Assembly: GCA_027449865.1 (NCBI GenBank)
Contig: DAIDKV010000161.1
Span: 1-64,000, forward strand
Origin: Planctomycetales bacterium
GTDB taxonomy: Bacteria; Planctomycetota; Planctomycetia; Isosphaerales; Isosphaeraceae
DNA length: 64,000 nucleotides
Reading direction: 5' to 3'
The stretch's first letter is position 1; every line of letters begins with the position of its first letter. The notes beneath the pieces were generated by a model. That model searched no databases, was not told the origin of the DNA, and saw nothing but the letters and a program-made list of their open reading frames with translations. The position numbers and the translations under genes were made by a program. Shown here piece by piece: positions 36,084 through 45,429 of this stretch.

Positions 36084-37448
36084 ATGGTGGTGTTGCGGCT
36101 GCGGCCGTATGACGGCGATGATCCCCGTTCCGACGTACCGATTATGTTCAGATGTCCTGATGTATCTGCCACCCGAGAGGGACCGGCGGTCCTTCCGCCT
36201 ACGCCCGGCCGAGTTCGTCAGGGAGTGCGGATTCACCGAGTGTGTCTGGCAGTGGTCAAGCTGGGGTTGGTCGCCGGCCTGGCTGGTTTTAACGTCTGGT
36301 GGTATCTGAGAGACGCCCGCCCTCTGGCTGACAACCAGACGATGGAGCGCTGGATGGCCCGGGGCGCGGCCGAACGCGTCTTGGTCGAGCAACGCGAGAT
36401 CCTTCGTCGTGAGCCGCACAACGCCGAGGCCCGGATCGCCCTTGGCCGCGCTCTGGCCACCTCGGGCCGATTGCTCGAATGCGCTCGAGTGTTGAGAAGT
36501 GTCCCCGACTGGTCGCCCCAACATTATGATTCGCTGTTCCGCGCCGCACAGGCGTTCTTGATGGTCAACCGTGCCCGGGACGCCGAGGCGGTGCTGAAGT
36601 CCATTCTCGTCGCCGACCCGCTCCACCCGCCTGAGCCGGGCCTCTACCATGATGCAGGCCAGGAGCTACTAAAGCTCTACGCGACCGAGGATCGATGGGA
36701 AGACGCCTACCCGGTTATCTGGCAGGTCTTCGATCGATCGGCGCCGGCCGATCGCCCGAGGGCCCTCACGATGCGCGTTCGGTCGGAGGTCGAGCGAGTG
36801 GCGCCCGGACAGCGACGTGAGGCCGTGGCACGCTATGTTGCGGCCGACCCAAAGGACATCGAGGCGCTTCGGGCCCTCGCGAACGCCGAACTGGCCCTCC
36901 AGCGGCGAGAGGAGGCGATCCAGCACATGAAGGAATGCCTTCAAATCCGTCCGGACGACCCGCGAGTCTGGCGCGATTACCTGGCGATCCTGCAAGCGAC
37001 CGGCGATCGCGAGGGATTTCGCGCCGCGATGGAGAAGTTACCCAAATCGGCCGACGAGGAACCCGAGGTCTGGGTCCACCGAGGCCGACAGGCCGAGCAG
37101 GCGGGGAACGTCGAGGCCGCAGCCTTGGCATACCGAGAGGCACTGAATCTCGATCCGAACCGGATCGCCGCCCATTATCGGCTGGCAGCGATCGAGGCCA
37201 GACTGGGCCATCGGGCCGAGGCCGAGGCCCATCGTCGTCGATGGGACGAGTTGCGCGAGGCCCAGGCGAAGCTTCGCCAGGTGGACGCCGAATACCGATC
37301 CGCGCTCTCGGCCGCGGCCGGTGACAATCCCGATCCGAGGGCGCTGGACAGGTTCCGCTCCGCAACCCGACGGCTGGCGGTCACCTGCGAAGCGTTAGGT
37401 TGGGCGAGGGCCGCAGCGGCTTGCCGACAGATCCTCGCCGACCTTTGA
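36084..37448 (+). CDS. Membrane-anchored TPR protein
   Basis: 454 aa from the ATG at 36084 (GAGG five bases upstream); a GTG at 36045 is an alternative. A single membrane helix lies at about 55-72 (VVKLGLVAGLAGFNVWWYL). The remainder is a TPR solenoid: NAEARIALGRALATSGRLLECARVL, DIEALRALANAELALQRREEAIQHM and NVEAAALAYREALNLDPNRIAAHYRLA. It likely faces the periplasm as a scaffold. The cytochrome gene starts 28 bp later in the same direction. It probably works with that cytochrome. Confidence 0.82.
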   Translation: MVVLRLRPYDGDDPRSDVPIMFRCPDVSATREGPAVLPPTPGRVRQGVRIHRVCLAVVKLGLVAGLAGFNVWWYLRDARPLADNQTMERWMARGAAERVLVEQREILRREPHNAEARIALGRALATSGRLLECARVLRSVPDWSPQHYDSLFRAAQAFLMVNRARDAEAVLKSILVADPLHPPEPGLYHDAGQELLKLYATEDRWEDAYPVIWQVFDRSAPADRPRALTMRVRSEVERVAPGQRREAVARYVAADPKDIEALRALANAELALQRREEAIQHMKECLQIRPDDPRVWRDYLAILQATGDREGFRAAMEKLPKSADEEPEVWVHRGRQAEQAGNVEAAALAYREALNLDPNRIAAHYRLAAIEARLGHRAEAEAHRRRWDELREAQAKLRQVDAEYRSALSAAAGDNPDPRALDRFRSATRRLAVTCEALGWARAAAACRQILADL

Positions 37449-37476
37449 CCACTTGCAGCCCGAGGAAATCGATCTG

Positions 37477-39399
37477 ATGTCGCAACGCCGTTCGCCGTTC
37501 CTCCGAAGGCTGGCCATGGTTCTGCTCCTGGGCATTCCGGTTGTCGCGGGCCTCTCCTGGTGGGCCCGCTCTCGGCTCGCCACCACTGAGGACATGGTCC
37601 GGGCTCGTGCCGCCTACGATCGTGAGGACTGGGAACAATCCGAAGAGTGGTCACGGCATCGGCTCAAGGCGGCCCACGATGATGACGAGGCGCTCCGTTA
37701 CCTGGCTCGCTCCCTGATCCGAACCGGCCGCGACGACGCGGGAGCCGCCATCTACAAGCGGCTCGGCGTTCCGGCAATGCAGGCCGAGGATCTCTGCGTG
37801 CTCGGCCGGTCCCTGCTCCGATCCGGCAAGCGCAACGCCGCTCGCGAGGTTCTTGAGGGTTCCCTGGCCCTCGATCCTGATCACGACGAGGCCCGGTTTG
37901 AGCTCACACGCGTCTACCTGAACCTTGACCGCCAGGAAGATGCCCGTCGTTCCGCGGTCGAACTGGCCCGACGCCCGGGATGGGAATCGCGAGCCGAGGC
38001 CATCCTCGGCACCATACTCCTGGAGCAGAACGACCCTGACGCCGCCGCGAACACCTGGCTCCGCGCCCTTTCTCGGCCGAGGCCTACCGTCCACGCCGAG
38101 GGGACGCCGACACCCATCGTCCCTGCCACCGAGCTAGCCCGCGCCCTGCTTCGCGCCGGCCGTCCCGGCGAGGCGATCGGTCCTCTCCGCGAGGCGATGG
38201 CCGGGGCGCCGCGCCCTGAGGTCGCCTGGCTTCTGAGCCGGGCCGACCTCCAGCGTAAAGACTTCGGCGCCTTCCGCGACGACCTGAAGCAGACCGCGTC
38301 GTTTCGCGACGAGCACCCGATCCTGCCCGAACCGTCGCCATACGTCGGAACCGCGGCGTGCTCGCCTTGCCACGCCGATCGGGTCCGCACCCAGTGGGCC
38401 TCTCGGCACGCTCAGACGTTCACTCGATCTCGTGATCTCGGCAAGGTGCCCGTTCCCGATCGCCCAGTTCACGACCCCGCCGACGCCTCGGTGATCCACA
38501 CCTTCCACCGCGACGACCAGGGCCGCATCCACCAGGAGACCCAGGCGGGCGGGAAGGTGTTCCAGGCCGTGGTTCAGTATGCGTTCGGCTCAGGCGACCG
38601 CGGGATGACACTCGTCGGCCGAGAGCCCAACGGCCAGGCCCGCGAACTTAGGCTCTCCGACTACCCCGAGATGATCAGCAAGGGCGCCGAGGTACACCAC
38701 GTCCCGCAGTGGGACCGGACCAGCGGGCATCCCACCGTCCCGCCGAAGGCAGACGAATACCTTGGCCAGCCGCTGGGCGCCGACGACGTCCGCCGATGCC
38801 TGCTCTGCCATGTCACCGACCCGTATTCAGTCGCCGAGCAACGCGGTCCGTGCGCCGCTGACCGGGCGATCGGATGCGAGCGGTGCCACGGCCCCGGACA
38901 CAATCACGTGCTGGCTGTTGAGGGGAAGCTGCAAGCGATCGACCCGGCGATCGCACGACCTTCGATGGCGACGGGCCCTGAGATCGTCCAGCTTTGCTCG
39001 GGATGCCACAACCCGCGCGGGCGGGATGTCCTCCGCGACGACCCGCTCGCGGCACGGTTTCAGGGAGCGACCCTCACCTGGAGCCGGTGCTACTCCGAGA
39101 GCGACGGAGCCCTCAACTGCCTGACGTGCCACGACCCGCACCGCAACGCCTCCACCTCGAAAGAGTATTACGAGGCGCGCTGTCTCGAATGCCACTCTCG
39201 GAGCCAGCCCCCGTCTGAAGTTGCCCGGAACCGGCCAGGACGCCGGTCGCTCCGCGAGGTCCCTACGCGGACCGTCTGCCCGGTGAACCCCTCGAACGGA
39301 TGCCTGGGTTGCCACATGCCGGCCGTCCAGGGCATCGTCCCGCATTCGACGTTCACCGACCACTTCATCCGGGTCCATAAGGATGAAAGCGGTTCGTGA
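37477..39399 (+). CDS. Seven-haem c-type cytochrome with N-terminal TPR region
   Basis: 640 aa from the ATG at 37477 (GAGGAA upstream). An anchor helix is at about 11-28 (MVLLLGIPVVAGLSWWA). Residues 40-275 are TPR-like. The C-terminal half has seven CXXCH haem-binding motifs: CSPCH, CLLCH, CERCH, CSGCH, CLTCH, CLECH and CLGCH, spread over about residues 295-612. The last motif is followed by Met (CLGCHMP). This resembles the cytochrome c554-like multihaem proteins of planctomycetes. It should be a periplasmic electron carrier or an oxidoreductase; the partner and the substrate are unknown. Confidence 0.88.
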   Translation: MSQRRSPFLRRLAMVLLLGIPVVAGLSWWARSRLATTEDMVRARAAYDREDWEQSEEWSRHRLKAAHDDDEALRYLARSLIRTGRDDAGAAIYKRLGVPAMQAEDLCVLGRSLLRSGKRNAAREVLEGSLALDPDHDEARFELTRVYLNLDRQEDARRSAVELARRPGWESRAEAILGTILLEQNDPDAAANTWLRALSRPRPTVHAEGTPTPIVPATELARALLRAGRPGEAIGPLREAMAGAPRPEVAWLLSRADLQRKDFGAFRDDLKQTASFRDEHPILPEPSPYVGTAACSPCHADRVRTQWASRHAQTFTRSRDLGKVPVPDRPVHDPADASVIHTFHRDDQGRIHQETQAGGKVFQAVVQYAFGSGDRGMTLVGREPNGQARELRLSDYPEMISKGAEVHHVPQWDRTSGHPTVPPKADEYLGQPLGADDVRRCLLCHVTDPYSVAEQRGPCAADRAIGCERCHGPGHNHVLAVEGKLQAIDPAIARPSMATGPEIVQLCSGCHNPRGRDVLRDDPLAARFQGATLTWSRCYSESDGALNCLTCHDPHRNASTSKEYYEARCLECHSRSQPPSEVARNRPGRRSLREVPTRTVCPVNPSNGCLGCHMPAVQGIVPHSTFTDHFIRVHKDESGS

Positions 39400-39534
39400 G
39401 GCGCCCGGGGCGGCTCATCGGGCCTCGACGACAGATGGGCACGAGTGCATAGCGGTGGGAATTCCGCGAGGCAAGCGGATAGGCCGCCCCGCGCCGTGAC
39501 ACTAATAGGGAGTGCGGCACGAGGAGGGACTATC

Positions 39535-41007
39535 ATGGAAATCGAGAAGCGTGAGGTCGTCCCGGGACCGTGGGGGACGTTGCTGAGCGTCGGCTCGTTC
39601 GCGGGCTGGAGCGACGGGGAGTTGCTCTCGCGCTTCGCGGAGGGCCGTGATGAGGTCGGGGAGTGCGCCTTCGCCACGCTGGTGGAGAGGCACGGTGCGT
39701 CGGTCTGGCGGGTCTGCCGGGCAGTCCTGGGCGACGATCATGAGGCCGAGGATGCCTTCCAGGCGACGTTCCTCGTCCTGGCGAGGCGGACGCGGTGGAT
39801 CCGGAATCGGGAGGCGGTGGGCGCCTGGCTGATCGGGACGGCTTATCGGGTGGCGGGAAATGCCCGGTCGTCGGCCATCCGCAGGAAGTCCCACGAGCGC
39901 AGGGCAGCGGGTCAGAGGGCGACGGCCACCAACGCCCCCGATCCGGCCGACTGGGTGCCGGTCCTCTTGGAGGAAGTTGGACGGTTGCCGGAGAAGTTCC
40001 GGTTGCCGATACTGCTTTGCTACCTCGACGGGATGACCCAGGAAGAAGCCGGGCACCGGCTCGGCTGGCCGATCGGGACGGTCCGGAGCCGCCTGGCGCG
40101 GGGCCGGGACCGGCTCCGAAACCGGTTGATCCTGCGGGGCCTTGCGCCCTCGGTCGCGGCTTCGGCGTTGGCGTGGCGAGAGGCAGGGGCGGCCGTCTTG
40201 CCCCGGGGACTCGCGGGACGGACGATCGCAATCGCCGCAGGATCGGGGTCGGTCGGCGCGATCGCTGGGCCGGTCGCGATCCTCGCCCGGGAGGGACTCG
40301 CAATGGGGATACGGGAGACGTTCAGGACTCACGCCCTCGCCTGGGTGGCCGCCGGGGCGATCGCCGCCGGGGCCGTCGGCCAGGCAGGCGTCCTCCACGT
40401 TCGGGGCCAGGCCGAGGACCAGAAAGCACCGGCGAGGCCGTCGCGAGGCGATCCCCCCGCGAAGAAGGCCGAGCCGATCCGGTTCTGGGTCCTCACCCTT
40501 GATCGCCCGAAGCTCTCCGATACGGGGTTGACCGAGGAGGACGTCGTCCGATCGGTGGCCTCGCTCTTCCCGGCAGGGGACCGGGCGATCCACCCGAAAG
40601 TCTGGGCCGATCCGTCGAGGGAGGGACAATACCTCGTCCTAGCAACAACGCCCGACGGTCGCCCGATGCCGATCGATGCCCTGAGGGAACTCCGGTTGTC
40701 GAGGCCCGACGCGCAGAGGGTCGGCATCCCGCTGCGCAACGTGGCGACGTTCTCGCGGGCGAACCGGTCGAAAAAAGACCTGGAGGCGGAACTTGACCGG
40801 GCACGAGCCCAGCTCGTCCGGACGACGGAGGAAAGGATGCAACGCCAGGCGGAACTGGAGAAGGTCCTGGCCGAGCTGACGCGGGCCGAGGAGCAGGAGC
40901 GAAAGGCCGAATCGGCTCTCCTGGGCGCGAGGCAGAGGCTCGAATTCGGAAGGGCCTCGTCTCGTCTGTCGCCCTCCGATGAGGGAGCTCGACCAGCCCC
41001 GCGTTGA
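39535..41007 (+). CDS. ECF sigma factor with C-terminal membrane and extracytoplasmic region
   Basis: 490 aa from the ATG at 39535 (GAGGAGGGA upstream). Residues 32-200 are a complete ECF sigma factor: region 2 with [19 protein letters not shown] and [19 protein letters not shown], and region 4 with [22 protein letters not shown] and [16 protein letters not shown] hydrophobic segment (267-287) follows, then a globular part resembling a stress-sensing domain (about 310-410) and a coiled coil (about 420-470). Long C-terminal extensions are known in planctomycete ECF groups and can replace a separate anti-sigma factor; no anti-sigma gene is adjacent. Its targets are unknown. Confidence 0.88.
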   Translation: MEIEKREVVPGPWGTLLSVGSFAGWSDGELLSRFAEGRDEVGECAFATLVERHGASVWRVCRAVLGDDHEAEDAFQATFLVLARRTRWIRNREAVGAWLIGTAYRVAGNARSSAIRRKSHERRAAGQRATATNAPDPADWVPVLLEEVGRLPEKFRLPILLCYLDGMTQEEAGHRLGWPIGTVRSRLARGRDRLRNRLILRGLAPSVAASALAWREAGAAVLPRGLAGRTIAIAAGSGSVGAIAGPVAILAREGLAMGIRETFRTHALAWVAAGAIAAGAVGQAGVLHVRGQAEDQKAPARPSRGDPPAKKAEPIRFWVLTLDRPKLSDTGLTEEDVVRSVASLFPAGDRAIHPKVWADPSREGQYLVLATTPDGRPMPIDALRELRLSRPDAQRVGIPLRNVATFSRANRSKKDLEAELDRARAQLVRTTEERMQRQAELEKVLAELTRAEEQERKAESALLGARQRLEFGRASSRLSPSDEGARPAPR

Positions 41008-41025
41008 CGGACGATCCTCTGCAAA

Positions 41026-44000
41026 TCAGGCGGACGCCCCAACGGCGCCGAGCGATTCCTCGGCGATCCGACGGAGGGCCTTCAGGTCGAGCTTGCCCGT
41101 GCCGAGCATTGGAATCGACTCGACGCGAATGACGTTCTCGCGGCGAGGGATGAAGAGGTTCGGCAGCCCCTGCGCGGCCAGGCCGGCGAGGGCGCGGTCG
41201 ATCTCGGTACCTTCGAGAGTGGTCAGCACCGCAAGCTTCTCGCCCTTACGCTCGTCGCCAACAGCGGTCACGGCGAAGACCGGGTCGGTCCGGCCGATCG
41301 CCTGATGAAGCGCTTCCTCGACCCGGCCGTGGGGCACCATCTCGCCGCCGATCTTTGAGAACCGAGAGAGCCGGCCCGAGATCCGGAGGAAGCCATCCTC
41401 GGTCAGTGAGCCCAGGTCGCCGGTGTTGTACCAGCCGTCGATGAAGGCGGCCTCGGTGAGGTCGTCACGGCCGAGGTAGCCGCGCATTACGTTCGGCCCC
41501 TTGACCATCACAAGGCCTTCGGTGTCCGGGCCGACCGGCTCGAAGGTCTCGACCTGGACCACGCGCACCGCGACGCCCGGCAGGGGACGGCCGACGTATC
41601 GCCGTCGAGAGCCAGGCTGGAAGAAGCCGGGCTCTCGGTGGTCGAACGTATTCACGGCGACGACTGGGGCGCACTCGGTCATCCCGTAGCCCTCCATCGG
41701 CCGGATTCCAAAGGTGTCCTCAAAGCCCAGGGCGAGCGACTCGGGAAGGGCCTCGGCGCCGGCGAGGACCAGCCGGAGCGAACCGAACTGCGCGGGTGCA
41801 ACCCGTCGCATGTAGAGCTGAAGGAACGTCGGCGTCGCGAGCAGGACCGTTGCCGCGTAGCGACGGACCAGCTCGCCGATCGCGGCGGCGTCGAGCGGAC
41901 TCGGGTGGCAGGCTGTCCCGATCCCCGAGTTGGCCGCGAACCACGAGATCGTGTAGCCGAACGAATGGAACAGAGGCAGGATGCCGGCAAGCCGGTCGCC
42001 CGGGAGCACGCGGTACGCCTCCCGGATCGCCTGGATGTTCGCGTCGATGTTGAAGTGAGAGAGCACCACGCCCTTCGGCTCGCCGGTGCTTCCGCTGCTG
42101 AAGATCACGGTGGCCGTGTCGTCCACCCTAACCGGGCGTGTGGCTCCGACGGCTCGCTCGATCCATCGAGTCGGAGCAAACATTGCGATCGCGGCGGCGG
42201 CCAGGCGATCGCGTCCGGTAATGGAGTCCCGAAGGTCCTCGGCGAAGATCAGCTCGATGCCATCTGGCGGTTGAATCTTTCCTTTTTCGAGGAAAGCACG
42301 ACTGGTGACGACAGTTTGCAATCCGGCTTGCCGCGCGGCCGACTCCATCCCTGAGCGCCCGCCGGTGAAGTTGAGGTGGACGGCCGCCCGGCCAGCCATC
42401 GCGGCGGCGAGGTTCACCAGTGAGGCTCCCACACTCGTCGGCAGGAGAAGCCCGACGGCTGGCTGCCCCTCCCACTTCGAGCGGAGCACCCGAGCCATCG
42501 CGATCGCACCAGTGAGAGACTTGAAGTACGAGAGGTGCGGTGTCTGGAAGTCGGCCAGCGCGAAGCGGAACGGATGCCGTCGGGCGCGTCGGATGAACTC
42601 GTGGTGGAGCGGTCGCCGGTCACATTTCCGGCAAGTCCATGCTTCTTGACCGAGGGCCGTGATCGCCTGTCGTATCTCAAAGAGCGAGGCGTCGGTCGAC
42701 ATCGGCTGACCGATCGAAACCGTGACAGGATAGGGAATGCGCTCAGGGATTCGCCGATGACTCGCCGGCGCGAAGACGCTCCCCAGCAGTCGGTCGAGGT
42801 GGATCGGGATGATGGGGATCGTCCTCCCCTTGACGATCCGTTGAAGTCCGCGCTGGAAAGGTGCCATCATTCCGGTCCGGGTGAGTTGTCCCTCGGGAAA
42901 GACACATACGACGTCGCCGGAATCGAGCGCCTTGCCGGCCTCGCGAAACGCTTGAAGGATCAGCTTCGGGCCGCCTGCCGCCGAGATCGGAATCGCCCTC
43001 AAGGTGCGGAGGAATGGGCCGATGATCGGGTGGTCGAAATAGGGGGCATAAATTAGAAACCGGATCGGACGGTCGACGCTCGCGATCAGGAAGAGACCAT
43101 CGGCGAACGAGACATGGTTGGGAACGAGCAGCGCGCCGCCGGTGGTCGGAACGTTCTCGCGGCCGATCGTGCGGACGCGGTAGATCGTGTGCGCCAGGCC
43201 GATCAGCAGGAAGCGGAAGAAGGCGTCGGGGACGAGCGTCATCGCCCAGAAGAACCCGCCGAGCAGCAGGAGCGAGAGCCCGGCGAACGTCCCTCGAGCG
43301 GGGATGTCGAGGTGTCCGAGCGCCAGAGCAAGAACGGAGCCGCCAAGCATTCCTAGATAAACGATTGCGTTCGCCATCGCGATGACGGCGCCCCGGCGGT
43401 CGTCGGGTGATCGGGACTGCAAGAGGGCGTTGAGCGGGACGATCAGCAACCCGCTGAATCCGCCCATGATCGCCATGATCACGACCAGCGCGAGGAGGTT
43501 GGGCCCGATCGCCGCGAAGGCGAGTGTGGAGAGGGTGAGCCCAAGGGCTCCGAGCGGGAGCAAGCCATATTCGACACGATCACCCGAGAGCCGCCCGGCT
43601 AGCCAGCACCCTGCGCCGACTCCGATCCCGAGCGCGATCAGCGGAAGAGTCGCCAGACTCTCGCTGAGTCCAAGGATTTTCGAGGCATAAGGGAGGATTG
43701 GAGCCGGGACCAAGCTGCCGATTCCCCAGACAATCACCTGGCCGATGATGGTCAGCCGAAGGACACGATCGGCGCGGATGGTCCCCCAACCAAGGCGAAT
43801 TGTCGCGAGCAGGCCTCCCTCGGCCCGCGCTGGTGAGACGCTTGGGATCGTCATCGCGGCGAAGAGGCCACCTGCCGAGAGAACTCCAAGCACCATCGCT
43901 CCAGCCCAGAGCGGAAGATCAAGCCTCCGCGCGGCCTCGACGAGAAGCGCCCCACCGCCCATACCGGCGAGAATCGACAGGTTCGAGCCCATCTCCAGCA

Positions 44001-44454
44001 AGCCGTTGGCCGGAGAGAGGCGATCGCGCGACACCAGTTCGGGGATGATCCCATACTTCGCGGGGCTGAACAGCGCTGCCTGTACGCCCAGCATTGCGAG
44101 CACGATCAGGATGATCGGTCCACCGGCCGGCCGCACAACCAACGCGGCGATTCCCGCGACCATCAGAGCGACTTCGAGGATCTTGGTAGCAACGAGAATT
44201 GTTCGCTTGCTGAACCGGTCGGCCAGCACGCCAGCCGGAATCGATACCAGCACCAGAGGTATCATGAGGACAATCTGCGCGATCGCCGTGTGCTGCTGTC
44301 CCTCAGCCTGGCTCGATGCCGCGGCGATCGACAGAAAGATCACAATCTGTTTCCAGGCATTGTCATTGAAGCTTCCCAGGCATTGGGCGGCAAGGAGCCC
44401 GCGCATCGAACGCCAGGCGCCATCAAGAGATCCACGATCCACGTTGCGTTCCAC
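41026..44454 (-). CDS. LplT-PlsC-Aas fusion: lysophospholipid transporter and acyltransferase/acyl-ACP synthetase
   Basis: 1142 aa from a GTG at 44454 after CCAGGGAGGCATC. Residues 1-400 are an MFS transporter of the LplT type (FNDNAWKQIVIF; LVSIPAGVLADRFSKRTIL). A PlsC acyltransferase domain (about 420-600) has NHVSFADG (HX4D) and FPEGQLTRTG. An AMP-forming acyl-CoA/ACP synthetase domain (about 650-1130) has SSGSTGEPKGVVLSH, GYGMTECAP, YNTGDLG and a C-terminal GTGKLDLKAL lysine motif. In enterobacteria LplT and Aas are separate proteins that re-acylate lysophospholipids; here all steps are fused. The N-terminal signal that tethers it is the transporter itself. Confidence 0.92.
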   Translation of the reverse strand: MERNVDRGSLDGAWRSMRGLLAAQCLGSFNDNAWKQIVIFLSIAAASSQAEGQQHTAIAQIVLMIPLVLVSIPAGVLADRFSKRTILVATKILEVALMVAGIAALVVRPAGGPIILIVLAMLGVQAALFSPAKYGIIPELVSRDRLSPANGLLEMGSNLSILAGMGGGALLVEAARRLDLPLWAGAMVLGVLSAGGLFAAMTIPSVSPARAEGGLLATIRLGWGTIRADRVLRLTIIGQVIVWGIGSLVPAPILPYASKILGLSESLATLPLIALGIGVGAGCWLAGRLSGDRVEYGLLPLGALGLTLSTLAFAAIGPNLLALVVIMAIMGGFSGLLIVPLNALLQSRSPDDRRGAVIAMANAIVYLGMLGGSVLALALGHLDIPARGTFAGLSLLLLGGFFWAMTLVPDAFFRFLLIGLAHTIYRVRTIGRENVPTTGGALLVPNHVSFADGLFLIASVDRPIRFLIYAPYFDHPIIGPFLRTLRAIPISAAGGPKLILQAFREAGKALDSGDVVCVFPEGQLTRTGMMAPFQRGLQRIVKGRTIPIIPIHLDRLLGSVFAPASHRRIPERIPYPVTVSIGQPMSTDASLFEIRQAITALGQEAWTCRKCDRRPLHHEFIRRARRHPFRFALADFQTPHLSYFKSLTGAIAMARVLRSKWEGQPAVGLLLPTSVGASLVNLAAAMAGRAAVHLNFTGGRSGMESAARQAGLQTVVTSRAFLEKGKIQPPDGIELIFAEDLRDSITGRDRLAAAAIAMFAPTRWIERAVGATRPVRVDDTATVIFSSGSTGEPKGVVLSHFNIDANIQAIREAYRVLPGDRLAGILPLFHSFGYTISWFAANSGIGTACHPSPLDAAAIGELVRRYAATVLLATPTFLQLYMRRVAPAQFGSLRLVLAGAEALPESLALGFEDTFGIRPMEGYGMTECAPVVAVNTFDHREPGFFQPGSRRRYVGRPLPGVAVRVVQVETFEPVGPDTEGLVMVKGPNVMRGYLGRDDLTEAAFIDGWYNTGDLGSLTEDGFLRISGRLSRFSKIGGEMVPHGRVEEALHQAIGRTDPVFAVTAVGDERKGEKLAVLTTLEGTEIDRALAGLAAQGLPNLFIPRRENVIRVESIPMLGTGKLDLKALRRIAEESLGAVGASA

Positions 44455-44813
44455 GGCGATGCCTCCCTGGATGTGAATACGACCGGCATGGTCGACGGGA
44501 CAGGACAACGGCCCGCCCTCACTATACATGTGCGGCAGGGAGCCCTGTGAGCCACTTCACGAGCGAATTTCGGATCGCGAAGAATCGGGATTGACCTTCG
44601 CCCGTGACAAACCGAGGCCGTCGGAGCCATCCAGGAGATGCGTTAGATCCGATCAGGACCGGCAACGTTCATTTGCCGCAGGTCTCTTCGAGAAGTCGTG
44701 TACCTTCATCAGCGAGCGCATGCGAAGTGTGTGACCGAGCAGGCCCGGGATCGATACGAACAAGACGAATGACTTCGTTGTGGTAGGCGAGGTGCCACCG
44801 GAACCGTCATCCA
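44455..44813. other. 359-bp intergenic region
   Basis: It lies between the acyltransferase fusion and the deaminase stop, both on the minus strand, so it should hold the fusion gene's promoter. I see no clear promoter elements and no gene; the small plus-strand frames look spurious. Confidence 0.35.
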
Positions 44814-45413
44814 TCAAGAGGCACCTGGATTGTAAGGAGATCGACCCGAGGCGAGGAATGCCTGAAGAGGGACGATTGCCTCGTCGCGGAGGACGTCAAC
44901 CTCCACGCCGATCGGGAGCAAACCACGACGCCCGCGAAGGCGATCCGCCCATCCGTCCGGCAGCGGACCCTCGCGGAAGCCGGCGATCGACTCGACGTCC
45001 TCGGCCCGGGCGCCAACGACCAAACCACGGAGCCCCGACCACCAGATCATCCCGAAGCACTGGCAACACGGCTGAGCGCTGGTGACCAGCTCAAGAGCCG
45101 GGAGGCTGCGTGAGGCGAGGTCGTGTGTCACGAGCGATTGCTGCGCCAGCGCAATCGCAAGAGCCTCGGCATGGGCGATCGAACATCGCGACGACTCAAC
45201 CACATTGACCCCGACGGAGATCAACCGGCCCGTCTCAAACTCGAAAATCGCAGCGCCGAAAGGTCCGCCTGTGTTCCGGCCGACATTCTCCGAGGCGAGG
45301 CGGATCGCCATCCGCATTCGCGAGAGACGATCCTTAAACACCTCGCCAGGGCGGACAATCGACTCGATCCAGTCGGGCAGGGCCATCGTGAATTTTGGGA
45401 AGTGTCCTGGCAT
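44814..45413 (-). CDS. Nucleoside/CMP deaminase-like zinc enzyme
   Basis: 199 aa. The cytidine/deoxycytidylate deaminase-fold zinc site is complete: HAEA at 81-84 (His81 and catalytic Glu83) and PCCQC at 115-119 (Cys116 and Cys119). It is closest in pattern to guanine deaminase/TadA-type proteins (GGPFGAAIFEFETG, VNVVESSRCSIAHAEA). The substrate cannot be decided. The C-terminal 60 residues are longer than in small deaminases. The SGNH-like membrane gene ends 16 bp before the start, so the two are one transcript. Confidence 0.8.
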   Translation of the reverse strand: MPGHFPKFTMALPDWIESIVRPGEVFKDRLSRMRMAIRLASENVGRNTGGPFGAAIFEFETGRLISVGVNVVESSRCSIAHAEALAIALAQQSLVTHDLASRSLPALELVTSAQPCCQCFGMIWWSGLRGLVVGARAEDVESIAGFREGPLPDGWADRLRGRRGLLPIGVEVDVLRDEAIVPLQAFLASGRSPYNPGAS

Positions 45414-45429
45414 CGGTCATGGCCTTGAA

